Positions 20,082 through 31,900 of a stretch of 64,000 nt of DNA are shown here, piece by piece (within the stretch, counting starts at the first letter, position 1; each line of letters begins with the position of its first letter). The stretch spans positions 2,877,307 through 2,941,306 of the forward strand of contig CM025851.1 of assembly GCA_003952965.2 (NCBI GenBank). Reading direction: 5' to 3'. The notes beneath the pieces are model-generated. The model was given only the letters and a program-made list of their open reading frames with translations. It had not been told where the DNA came from and did no database searches. The stretch is from Morella rubra (lineage: Eukaryota > Streptophyta > Magnoliopsida > Fagales > Myricaceae). The translations under genes and the position numbers were made by a program.

Positions 20082-22547
20082 ATGAGTACTGGGAATGTTG
20101 AACTGCTTATGCGGGTTTCATCTATTTTGTGTTTGATAGGGGCATCATATGGGTTTGTTCCTCTAGACTATTATCTGCTCGACTGTGGATCCTCCACCAA
20201 TTCATCCGTCGGTGATCGGGTATTTGTCGGTGATGACTTTAATTCCAATACTCTTTCAACCCCACGAAACATATCTGCAAAAACAACCCTCAGACCTATT
20301 TCGTCTTCTTACGATTCAGTTCTGTATCAAACTGCGCGAATTCTCGATGAAACCTCCAGTTACACGTTTCCAATTAAGAAACGTGGGAGGCACTGGATTC
20401 GCCTCTACTTTTTCCCTTTTGTTTACCAAAATTACAACTTGAGGATGGCAAAGTTCTCTGTTTCTGCTCAAAATATCACCTTTCTTAAAGATTTCCAAGT
20501 ATTGAATGATTCTCAGGTTAGGGAATACTCTTTGAACGTTACTTCCAGCAATCTAGTTCTCACTTTTACTCCTTCTTCCAAATCCTTTGCCTTCATAAAT
20601 GCCTTGGAATTTCTTTCACTTCCCGATGAGCTTACTCCTGAGAGTGTCCGCACAATTGATCCACAGGGAAGTCACCAAAGCCTGTCAAACAAGGCATTAG
20701 AGACAGTTGTGAGGGTGAATATGGGTAATGAAACAGTTCCCCCCCAGAATGATACCCTGTGGCGTCTATGGGTCTCCGATGATAGGTATCTAATACATAA
20801 TAACCTTGCGAAGTTTTTGACGAACACTAAAGCTGTCAATTCAACAAGAGCCAAGGCAATGGAGAATATCGCTCCCCTTACTGTCTATGGCACCGCCACC
20901 AAGTTGAACTCGGACGATGATCCTAATCTAAATGCCAATGTGACATGGCGTTTTGATGTTGACCCTGGCTTTGAGTATCTTGTCCGGTTTCACTTCTGCG
21001 ACATAGTGAGTAGCCCTATACATGCTCTCTTCTTCAATGTTTATATAAACTCTATGCTCGTTTCTAGGAATCTTGATCTTGGCCATCTAACATCAAACAT
21101 CATCGGCGCTCCTTATTTTATGGATGTCATCACAAGGAAAAGTGACAGCTCCGAGCTAAATGTAAGTGTTGGTCCTTCTGATGTTGGTAATCCTTGGCCA
21201 GATGCGATTCTTAATGGGCTGGAGATCCTGAAAATAAGCAATTCTAAGGGAAGCCTTGATGTCTTGGATTCCGATTTGAGAAAAAGTTCGAAGATGAAAG
21301 TTGGTGTTATAGTGGGATTGGCCCTAGGGATGTTCACTGCAGTTATTTTGGCTATGGGTCTCTTTCTGCTGTGCCGAAGAAGAAGGAGATACACACATGT
21401 CAGCCATTCAAAGGTAGAAGAAAATTTTGCCACTACTGAGTTGGAGAGCAAATACTCCAACAACGGAACTGCCATATTTTCTAGCTCAAAAATTGGGTAT
21501 CGATTCCCTTTTGTTGCAATTCAAGAGGCTACTGATAATTTTAGTGAAAGTTTAGTTATTGGTGCTGGTGGATTTGGCAAGGTTTATAAGGGGATTTTGA
21601 GAGATGAGACAAAAGTAGCAGTGAAGAGGGGTTTTTCTCGTTCAAAACAGGGTTTTGCAGAATTCCGGACTGAAATTGAGATGTTATCTCTGTTCCGTCA
21701 CCGCCATTTGGTATCCCTGATCGGTTACTGCGACGAGCAAAACGAGATGATTATACTTTACGAGTACATGGAAAATGGGACCATAAAGAATCATTTATAT
21801 GGTTCTAATCTTCCCAGCTTAAGTTGGCGACAGAGGCTTGAGATATGCATCGGATCAGCAAGAGGACTACACTATCTTCACACTGGCTCTGCCAAAGCAA
21901 TCATTCATCGTGATGTCAAGTCTGCAAATATACTGCTAGATGAAAATCTCATGGCCAAGGTTGCTGATTTCGGGCTTTCAAAGTGTGGGCCTGAGATCGA
22001 CAAGACACATGTCAGTACTGCAGTTAAAGGAAGCTTTGGGTATCTTGATCCAGAGTATTTGACAAGGCAACAACTTACAGAGAAATCAGATGTTTACTCC
22101 TTTGGGGTGGTCATGTTGGAAGTCCTCTGTGGGAGACCAGTCATCGATCCCTCCCTTCCAAGGGAGGAGGTGAACTTAGTGGAATGGGTACTGAATTCCC
22201 AGAAGAGAGGGCAATTGGTGGAAATTGTAGATTCTCGTATTGCTAGTCAAATTAAGCCAGAGTCGCTAAGGAAATTTGGAGAAATAGCTGAGAAATGCTT
22301 AGCAGAACATGGTGTTCATCGACCTACAATGGGTGATGTTTTGTGGAATTTGGAGTGTGCACTTCGACTCCAGGAGATTGGAAGAAGATCAGATCCTAAT
22401 GGAGAGCTATCTTCACAAATTAATCCCGTCAACAACTTGGAGACCAGTGTTTCTACAGCACAATTCAGTATGGGAAGCGTATGCGACCTCGATGGTGTCT
22501 CAATGAGTAAGGTTTTTGCCCAAATGGTCAGAGAGGATATGAGGTAG
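20082..22547 (+). CDS. CrRLK1L (malectin-like) receptor-like protein kinase, At5g24010-type
   Basis: Single exon, 821 aa, the typical length of the Catharanthus roseus RLK1-like family. A hydrophobic signal peptide follows Met10 (MRVSSILCLIGASYG), so the start may be Met1 or Met10. The extracellular malectin-like region runs from FVPLDYYLLDCGSS to about residue 390. A transmembrane helix (about 407-429) is followed by CRRRRR. The kinase domain has a glycine loop IGAGGFGKV (493-501), Lys515, HRD 609-611, DFG 629-631 and the APE-like GSFGYLDPEYLTRQQLTEKS segment, so it should be active. Members sense cell-wall state or RALF peptides at the plasma membrane. Frame is fully open and no lesion is seen. 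The relics at 1-99 and 15078-15390 derive from this gene or a sister copy. The At5g24010-like subgroup is from memory of family sequences. Confidence 0.93.
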   Translation: MSTGNVELLMRVSSILCLIGASYGFVPLDYYLLDCGSSTNSSVGDRVFVGDDFNSNTLSTPRNISAKTTLRPISSSYDSVLYQTARILDETSSYTFPIKKRGRHWIRLYFFPFVYQNYNLRMAKFSVSAQNITFLKDFQVLNDSQVREYSLNVTSSNLVLTFTPSSKSFAFINALEFLSLPDELTPESVRTIDPQGSHQSLSNKALETVVRVNMGNETVPPQNDTLWRLWVSDDRYLIHNNLAKFLTNTKAVNSTRAKAMENIAPLTVYGTATKLNSDDDPNLNANVTWRFDVDPGFEYLVRFHFCDIVSSPIHALFFNVYINSMLVSRNLDLGHLTSNIIGAPYFMDVITRKSDSSELNVSVGPSDVGNPWPDAILNGLEILKISNSKGSLDVLDSDLRKSSKMKVGVIVGLALGMFTAVILAMGLFLLCRRRRRYTHVSHSKVEENFATTELESKYSNNGTAIFSSSKIGYRFPFVAIQEATDNFSESLVIGAGGFGKVYKGILRDETKVAVKRGFSRSKQGFAEFRTEIEMLSLFRHRHLVSLIGYCDEQNEMIILYEYMENGTIKNHLYGSNLPSLSWRQRLEICIGSARGLHYLHTGSAKAIIHRDVKSANILLDENLMAKVADFGLSKCGPEIDKTHVSTAVKGSFGYLDPEYLTRQQLTEKSDVYSFGVVMLEVLCGRPVIDPSLPREEVNLVEWVLNSQKRGQLVEIVDSRIASQIKPESLRKFGEIAEKCLAEHGVHRPTMGDVLWNLECALRLQEIGRRSDPNGELSSQINPVNNLETSVSTAQFSMGSVCDLDGVSMSKVFAQMVREDMR

Positions 22548-23979
22548 ATTTTTCTTGTTCCCAAAAGTAGGGTATTGGATGAGACTGATGGTAAAGCAAT
22601 GTACCAAGACCAAAGACTTTAATAGCACTTGACAAAATGAGTGCTGGATATTTGTCGACTGAGTGCGCCTGTATGTCTTCGTGATAAATTAGTTATTAGA
22701 TTGTTTTTTTTTTCCTCGTTTAAATTTAAAATTCCTTCCTAAAAGGGGTACACATATGGCAACTTCATCGTTTACCTGAGCTTCTTGTTTTAGAGTGAGG
22801 CCGCTCTCTCTTTCAAGTTTCAAGGTTTCGACTCTTTCCCTTGAAATGTGGTTATTTACGGATGGGTGGGCGAGGAATAAATCGGCCCAATTGGCCCTAG
22901 CCCAACCCTTAAGACCCAAAAGAAACATGACGAAAGGCCACAAGAAGGTAGAAATCGATTAACAGGCCCATTCAAGTATTGACCCTACGGGATCTCACAG
23001 CCTCAAACGAACAGCCCCCAAGACTAGCCTGCAATGTCAGGTATCCTTCTGCACACGTTATCCAGCATGGGCTCCAAAACTTGTCCTTCGGCACACGTAA
23101 GAAATGGAAATCGGACAGAGAAAATTTTAAGAATATTGTGAATATTTAGGTGATATTTAAATTTTTTTAGTATACGTGTAAAAGTTATTAAAGTAGTATT
23201 GATGTGTGTAAAAAAAGTAATATTGAGTTGTATTAAAATATATATTTTTATAGTATTGAGATTGTAAATATAAAAAGTAAGATGCAAATTTTAAAAATCT
23301 GTAGGAAACGAACATTTCTTTGTTTATCCCAACTTGCATGGGAGACCTACTGGGAGCTTCCTGTTCTGTTTCTTTTATCACAGGTTTTCAGCCCGTCAGG
23401 AGAGGATCTCTTCACAGTCCAAAGCCTGATGCGTCGGGCCAGATTTCCCCAGCCCGATTACACATGACTGCAAGTATTTTAGTCATCCGCCCGCTATTAA
23501 TTGAGCTTGAAAAAAAAGGAGTTTTTAATGTCTCAGTTACTGTGAGATCCGGACTAAAATTTTAGTTATAATAAAATAATTACATAAAATAATTTATTTA
23601 TTTTTATTAATTTTAATATAATAAAATATAAAAAAATTATTTAAATCATCTCTTTCTCACTTCTTTTACCGACTCTAGACATCAAAATTTTCACCGCACC
23701 TAATGAAATTTTTCTACTAATTTTTCGGCGTGCTCGATGAAAAATCTAATCCTCCTATTTCCGAACGCGAATACAAAAAATAATTGTATTGACAAAAGGA
23801 CAGTAGCGTAAAGATGTCACTGACCCGTAATAAATCGGTCCGTCCGGCTCAGCGAAAGCAAACCACGAAGAAGCATCGATATAAATCCGAGCCGTTATCT
23901 CTTCGCCTAAGCTTTTCCCATCAATCAAGTGGGGGAGAAAGAGAGATCGATCTGCGAAGCGGCGAAACCAAACCCTAGC
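22548..23979. other. Intergenic, MITE-like AT-rich segments
   Basis: No gene recognised. Two AT-rich stretches, about 23120-23300 and 23550-23740, look like MITEs. The second begins near ggactaaaattttag and ends near atcaaaattttcaccgcacc, resembling the Tourist-like ends at 17868, but no clean target duplication was found. TATAAA at 23880-23885 probably serves the PRP3 gene. Confidence 0.4.
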
Positions 23980-26900
23980 ATGGACCGCTCCTCGGAGAGA
24001 GAGAGAACAAGCAAGCGCACCAGAGAGGATCGCGACCACCGCGATCGAGACCTCAAACCCCGTTCCTTGAGGGATGACAAGCACCGGGACTCCTCCGATC
24101 ACCATCATCGTCACCGATCTCGGCGCGAGCGCTCCCACGATGAGCGAGAAGGTAGCAGAGACCGCGATTCGAAGCGCGAGCGGTCCTATGAGGACGAGAG
24201 GGAGAGGGAAGGGAGCAGAGAACGGCGCGAGAGGTCGTACGAGCCGCGGAGCGGGAGAGAGGGGAGCAGAGAGAGAGACAGGTCTAAGCATCGCGAAGCG
24301 AAACGCGAGTCGTTGGATGACGGTGAAGAAGATCATCGCGAAATATGGCACGAGAGGGACGGTTCGATGGAGAGGCGGCACTCCACGCATTCGCACAAGA
24401 GGAAGGAGAGAGGAGGGAGTGAGGAGCGAGGTGAAGGTAATGAGAAGAAGGATAGGGTTTCGGTGAGAAGGCGGTTTGAGGACGATAAGGAATCAAACGG
24501 AGAAGAGAGGAAAAACAAGAAGAAGGAGAGGAGGAGGTTTGGGGATAAAGTAAAAGAGGAAGAGAAAATGGAGGAAAACGGTAGTGGTTTGGAAGATAGG
24601 AAACGAGTGAATGTGGGTGACGTTAAGGTTGAGCTCAAGGAAGAGGTGAGGGAGGATGAGCATTTCGGAAATGACCAGAGCACCGGCACTGTAAATGCCA
24701 GTGGTCCAGTGGGGAATGTAAGTTTTTAACTAGCCTTTTTCTCTCTGTATGATGTCTATTGCGGTAGCCTAGGTAAATTCGTCTATGTATTGGTTGCTTG
24801 TTTGCATGCAAAAGAATCACAGATGACAAAAAGCACGAAATGAATGTCTGAAGGTGTGTTGAGCACTAGCTGACTTTGGCGAGTTGTGCTGAACACATGT
24901 TGTGATGTTTGGTGAAACTGTTGCGAGGATAGGTTAAAGCTGTGATAAAATTAATGTTCTTAGTTCAAGGGCATCCTACCTTACCAAGTAGTGAAATAAA
25001 TTTGCTACGTGTTGCATGTAAAGTGTCAGTTGTTCCTGTATTAATGACTGTTATGCATATAGTTGATTGTAGCTAATTTCTATTGTTTTTGTTTGTTCTG
25101 GATTTGCTCTAGTGAATTAATGTTAGCACAATTACAAATACAACTCTAGTTCTCGCTTAATTGGTTCACTAAATTTTAACTCTTGCAATTTGGAAATTCG
25201 AGTTTTTGAGAGTAATGACTTGGTATACATTTACCTCTGGTGTGTCCTGAAATTTTCTGTGTATCTCCATGTGGTCAGGGCTTTCTACCTCTTGATTGAT
25301 TGTTATAGGATATGATTCAGGTAAAACATGGGCTGGGTTAAGCCAGTAGTGATTATTAATCTACTGAGCTGAAATGATTCGAATACATATCCTTTGTGAT
25401 GCCGTCAAATTGCAATGTACTTGTTAATGGAGTTGACTTTTGTCGCTTAAGGTGAAACAACCTGCAAATTGAAATTGTTTTCCTTTTCTGATATGGGCTG
25501 AACTCGTAGGATGACAATAAGTAATTTGGTTACGTTGATGTTTTGTGCGGTAGCTGTTATCCATTGTCTTTTGGAGATTAATGACTGCTGTTCTCTGTCT
25601 GTTTTGTGCTCTTAAATCTCATGCCATTGTTAAATTATCATATTTTTCTCCTCCCAAGTGTTTATATGATATTCTGTCTAAATGTTTAAATGTCATAATG
25701 AAATGCTAGGTTTCCAACTGATGTTCCTATGTAATAACCATCCACCCAGATTAGACAGGAACATGCTGCCATGTACTTGTTGGAATTCACGTGTATGAAT
25801 TAGTCTTATGTCATGTTTGTCATGACAAAATATGCAATATTGTTACTTGTATTATATTGACCAAATGTGCATGTTATTGGTGGAGTTTATATAACAGAAC
25901 AATCGTCTACAGCATTTATGGATTAAAAAAAGATTTACCTTTTCATAACTAGACATTGTGATGTTTCTGCTTCTTAGATTCTATAGCATAGAGTACTATT
26001 GCCTTGATGACAGCATTTTCTCTTATGGTCTTTCCAATTTCGTTTCTCCCAGTTATGTGGCTCCTATGGGTGATTATATGAACTGACAGTGTATTTTTTG
26101 AACAGGGTGCTGCTCTGGAATCACTCACCAGGGAATCCAGGAGTGTGCCTGATACCTCTTTCTCCCATAGTCATCCCATTCCCACAAAGGTATCTTCAAT
26201 TTATACCACAAATGAAAATAAGGGAGTTAGTATTACCAGATCTCATGAGGTTCCTGGAAAATCTAGTACAGATGGGACATCCTCAACTGCTGGAAAAAGT
26301 GGAAGTCTATCTCTTGATGCTTTAGCTAAAGCTAAGAAAGCTTTACAAATGCAAAAGGAATTGTCAGAGAAGCTAAAGAAGATTCCCTTAGTAAGTTATT
26401 CATCCAAAATACTCCCACTCTGTCTTTCATATGGCTGTCACAATGATTTTGGTCTTTAATGCTTTAACTTGTTGATCTCTTTCCCTTTCATGTTTAACGT
26501 TGTTGCGGATATTTTTTCCACTTGGTTGTATGTGTTCTTCAGCATTAACTATGGTCTCGAATCATGCAGTTGAACAAGGGTCCTAGCTCAAGTCCAGATG
26601 GTGGCTCACACTTGGGGTTAAAGGAGGGATTCAAAGTGCCATCTGTTACTTCTGGAACAGGGCAGGAGCCGGTTCTTTTAACTGCCCCTACAGCTGTTTC
26701 AGCTGGTGCAGCATCAAATTCATCTACCTTACCTGCTGTGGCTTCTCTGGCTTCACCCACCACTGGTCTTAGTGTTCCTGCTGGCCTCACAACCATACCC
26801 AATATAGAGGCAGTAAAACGTGCACAGGAACTAGCTGCCAGGATGGGGTTTCGCCAGGACCCAGAGTTTGCTCCTCTTATAAACTTATTTCCAGGTCAGA

Positions 26901-28998
26901 TGGCAACCGAGGTTGCTATCACCCAGAAGCCAACCAAGGCCCCTGTTCTTCGCCTTGATGCACTTGGTAGGGAGGTAGATGAACATGGAAATGTGGTGAA
27001 TGTGACAAAACCAAGCAACCTCAGCACTCTAAAGGTTTGTGTTTTTTTTAATCTGTTCAGGGCGATACTAATTTGCATTGGCTCTTATATATGTAGGCAC
27101 TTTAGTCTCATCCTGTAACCTTTTCAGGTCAACATTAACAAGCAAAAGAAGGACGCATTTCAGATTCTTAAACCTGAGTTGGATGTTGATCCCGAGTCAA
27201 ATCCTCATTTTGATGAGAAGATGGGTATCAACAAAACTAAGCTTTTGAGGCCTAAAAGGATGAATTTCCAGTTTGTTGAAGAAGGCAAGTGGTCAAAAGA
27301 TGCTGAACATATTAAATTGAAGGTATTTATCGTTGCCTTTCCTTCCTCTTGATTGCTTCTACCAATTGAACGCCTGTTTTAGTAGTTGTTGACATTCTGT
27401 TGGTGCAGAGTAAATTTGGAGAAGCACAAGCAAAAGAGCAGAAGGCAAAACAGGCACAGTTGGCTAAAGCAAAGGCAGCGCCTGATATTAATCCAAATTT
27501 GATAGAGGTAGCAGAGAGAGTTATTACCAAAGAAAAGCCTAAGGACCCAATTCCTGAGATTGAGTGGTGGTAAGTGGCTCTTGAGTTCTTATTATATTAT
27601 TTACTGAATCATTCCCGTTTGTTGAGGCATTTTATTGGTGTCTGAACAGTTCATTTTTTATGGCCTGGAAGAAGTGGTATGATAGTAAGGCCATGTGGGT
27701 AATTCCCCCCCCTCCCTCTTTCTCTCTCCTCCCTGGGCGGCTGATGAAAGAGTAAGGAAGGGAAAAAAAATTAATGACTGGGTAACAAAGTTGAGGTGGG
27801 GGCTCATGTTAGAGATGTCATTAAATTTCAGAACACCCAGTTTTCTGTTTCCTTAATTTTTAGAAATATCTGGCAGTTATGACTGTCATTGATTATTGGT
27901 GTTTAGGAGTTAGGACGAAAGTGCTCCTCCCCACTTGTGGCATGAAAAACAATGGATTTAGTGGTACCAGATGAAACAGAAGGGGCCAATTTATTTCTTT
28001 CTGCTTCATTTGCTATGTCTATATATATATATATATGGTTTTAGAAGTGCAGATAACCACTTTTTTTCCTCCTTCCTATATATTTTGTTGTATTAATTAC
28101 GTTGGCTGGAATTACCAGGGACGTGGCTGTTCTGAAATCTGGTACTTATGGTGACATAACTGACGGAACTGTGGCCGAGGATAAGCTGAAAATGGAGAAG
28201 ATCACTATCTATATAGAACATCCTCGACCAATTGAACCCCCTGCTGAGCCAGCTCCTCCTCCTCCTCAGCCCCTGAAGCTAACCAAGAAGGAGCAGAAGA
28301 AACTCCGTACTCAGCGGCGTCTGGCTAGGGAGAAAGATAAGCAGGAGATGATAAGGCAAGGCCTGATTGAGCCTCCAAAGCCAAAAGTTAAAATGAGCAA
28401 TCTGATGAAAGTTCTTGGTTCAGAAGCAACTCAAGATCCAACTAGGCTTGAAAAGGAAATCAGGAGTGCAGCTGCTGAACGGGAGCAAGCTCACATTGAC
28501 AGGAACATTGCTCGCAAGCTTACTCCTGCTGAGCGCCGTGAAAAGAAAGAACGGAAGCTTTTTGATGAGCCAAATACGCTGGATTCCATTGTCTCAGTTT
28601 ACCGGATCAATGACCTGTCACACCCACAGACCCGCTTCAAAGTAGATGTTAATGCCCAAGAGAACCGTTTGAGTGGTTGTGCTGTGATTTCTGATGGTAT
28701 TACCGTAGTGGTTGTTGAGGGTGGAAACAAGTCCATAAAGAGGTATGGAAAGCTCATGCTTAACCGCATAAACTGGGCTACTGCTGTAAAAGAGGAAGAT
28801 GAAGATGGAGATGAAATGGATGATAAACCTGTTAACAAGTGTGTCTTAGTATGGCAAGGAAGTGTCGCCAAACAGAGCTTCAATAGATTTACTGTTCACG
28901 AGTGCATGACTGAAGCTGCTGCCCGGAAGGTATTCTCTGATGCTGGGGTTGCTCATTACTGGGATCTTGCGGTTAACTTTTCAGATGATCAAACGTGA
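23980..28998 (+). CDS. RDM16: U4/U6 small nuclear ribonucleoprotein PRP3
   Basis: Six coding exons: 23980-24717, 26106-26390, 26570-27034, 27128-27322, 27409-27569 and 28119-28998. They join in frame to 907 aa. Exon 1 is an Arg/Asp/Glu/Ser-rich RS-like tail. The middle has NIEAVKRAQELAARMGF and PSNLSTLKVNINKQKKDAF. The PRP3 domain (ILRPKRMxFQFVEEGKW-type) follows, then PRPIEPPAEPAPPPPQPLKL and KKEQKKLRTQRRLAREK. The C-terminal DUF1115-type domain includes RLSGCAVISDGITVVVVEGG and ends AGVAHYWDLAVNFSDDQT. PRP3 is part of the U4/U6.U5 tri-snRNP and needed for spliceosome assembly. The Arabidopsis orthologue RDM16/PRP3 also affects RNA-directed DNA methylation. An in-frame ATG at 23929 could add 17 residues; I prefer MDRSSERER by family resemblance. 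Intron 1 is 1388 bases. Confidence 0.95.
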
Positions 28999-31900
28999 TT
29001 GGATTGATGGGAGTCTTCGCTATTTGTTGGATTGTTTTGGTTCAACTTGAGCTGTTCTGTTTTTCAGCCTGTGGGTACGTTGTGGAGTTAATAGGAGGTT
29101 GTTGATGCGTTTTTCAACTGTAAGCTGTCAGCCTGTCACTTACTGGTGTGGATGCAAAATGCACGACAGCTTTGTTACCTTTGTTAGGTGGCGTAGGCGT
29201 AGATGGATGAACTTCCGTAGCTGTATTGAGTGGCATGACTTCTATTGGCAATGTAGTTGCAGTCTCCGAGGCATTTGGGGCGGACCTATGCATGGAAAAA
29301 ATGTACGATCTTTGTTGGACTGAAATTATAGTCTAGTAATGCTGATTTCTATTGTCAGTTCAGAATAAAGCTAAGTATCTAACCTTTGTTCTCAAGCATA
29401 CACTGCAATACATCGGTTAGTTGAATGTTTCGATCATGCAGCCATCGTAGGTTGGCCTTCAGAAAAAAAAAAAAAAAAAAAAAAAAAGATCTTCATTATC
29501 CATATTTTCTCAGTAAGTAGATCATGATTACAAGCTAGCTAGGTTCCTGAGAGGCTGAGACATCATGCCACTCCTGTCTGTTAAGTGGAATCTCTCACTT
29601 GAATGATTCAGTGAATGCCTATCACACTTTGACTGAGCGGATGGACTGGTAGGGAGTGCGTCGAGCGGAGACCATGTACAAGGCAACAACTGGACGGCCC
29701 ATACGAGCCAGCACTAAATTAAGCACACTTGGTCTCAAGTTCTAGGTCTTGTAGCCAGTCCGGGCCTAAGTTACAAGGGCGATTATAATTTTCGGGCTCT
29801 GGCTTTGATCTAAAGTATAAAACCTGAAGAACCTGGCCCCGAGTCTTACCAACGACATACTGATCGGCCTTGTTTGTAACTGCGCCCTTCCGTTTTACTT
29901 TTTTGTCTCCTTCTCTCTCTGTTTCCCTGGAAATTGCGAACCTTTCGGCTGATTGATTTTTGGAACTGTAGTGTATAGAATTCAAAGCATGATGATATGA
30001 GTTCTGGGATAGATTTGGATCGAATTTGGTCATTTTTTTTATAATTTCGTCTTGGTTCTTTGACCTAGGGCCGCATGTTTGGTTTTTATGGGGATATGAT
30101 TGAAGCTAATTTTGGTTCTTTTCTTTTTTATTTCCTTTGGAAGTAAAAATGAAATATATCCCTGCAGGCGGCTGCAGCCCGCAAGTAATTACAAAGGGTT
30201 GCTAATGGGAAAAAAACATCAGACACTGGGTTGTGGGTAAAAGATTTTAAGATCTTAAATGGGCAAAATATTGGAAATGGGTGGTAAAGTAAAAACCTTG
30301 ACGGCCTTTTACTCTGCATTTACTGTAAGAACTTGGAAGCCTCTTTTTGAGTCTTGACAGGTGATTGAGTATTTCTTTGTTCCAAATCCTTAAAAGCCCT
30401 GAACTTTCTATTTAATGAAATCTTGTTCTTGAACTCTCTGTTTTTGTTCTCTTAATTATGGACTGGAATTACCACTTGGTTCAGTGATTAAATCCCCTGC
30501 TCTTGATTATGAAGTCTGACGGGATGACTTCTTGAGTAATTTTCCTACGTCTTCTGTGTCGTAAAGTGATCGATTATGTAGACGCGTTATTGTGCTAGAG
30601 AATCATGCTGCACTTCATTTGGTATGATTTATACGTGTGAGCAATTACTCCGTCTTTCTTGGTTTAGAAGAGCGTGCAACAGGGACTCCTGCTACTTTAT
30701 CGTCACTTGTTATATTACGTACCTATGCTGCCAAATTACGAGTCACTCTGAGATATACCATTTTTAGATTGCAGCAAGGGTTCATCAATACGAAATGTTA
30801 AAGTGGGACAGAATCCTACCAAGAAAAAGGTGAAAAAACAAATACAAATAAAACCACCTCTCGAGGCCGGTGTGCAGATCCCATTCTTGAGATAATAATG
30901 CTAGCCAGAGTAATATCAATGCCCTTGTCACCGAATGAGGCGAGGCTGTTCGACATTACTCATCCAAATTTAAAACTTTTTGCTAAAAATATGACGCAGG
31001 ACCGATGGAAACAAATAAAACGTAAGTGACCCGGTAAAATGGGAGTCACACTCACACTCACACCCACAAAATAATTATCTGCTTCTTCATTCAAGACAGA
31101 GTTTACATATTTATAGAATCAGTTTATCGGACTCTTAAACAAATGCAACAACATTTAAAATTAAATAAAATAAAAACTAGATAAAAAAAACTAAATAAAG
31201 ACATAAAATCATAATTCTATAACTGAGCACAAGACAAGATAATGTTTGTTAGTTTTGATAACGACTAGATAAAAGATAAAATAAATAAATAGATAAAAAC
31301 ATAAAATTATAAATATAAATCTATGACGTTCTAAGCACAGGGATAAGATGATCATATTTGTTGCTGTAAAATTCTCGTCGGCATCAAACGTGAGAGACGG
31401 CTGTTTGTCAACAAGCCAAAATTAGCGCATGCCAGATGGCCCGATGGGGCTGTTTATTCCGCCCATATATACCAGTCTTGGAGAAATCGAAACCACATGC
31501 TTTTACTCTTCAACTTACTACAATTCAAAGACTAAATTTCCCCCTTGCATGCGTTCACGTAGTGAGATGTCTGTCGTATGATGTATATATGATGTATCGA
31601 TCTTTGTCGATATCATGACTTGTGTAGAACATAGAAGACTAGAGTGCCGGGTGGCTCGCGTTTGACCCGCAGAAATTGTTGCCACTAACTATGGTAGCAC
31701 TCTATAGAGAAAGTTCAAGAGAGATGGAAGCGTGCAAGGATGGAGAGAGGTGGACTGGGGGTGCGCCAAATGTATGGGTTGAAGGTGGACTCTGTGGAAT
31801 TCTTAATAATTAATCCTGCCCATCACGAAAGAAAAAGAAAAGAAAAGAAAAAGAAAAAGTGGAAGAAGAAAAGAGTCCCACGTAAAAGAAAAGTGGGACC

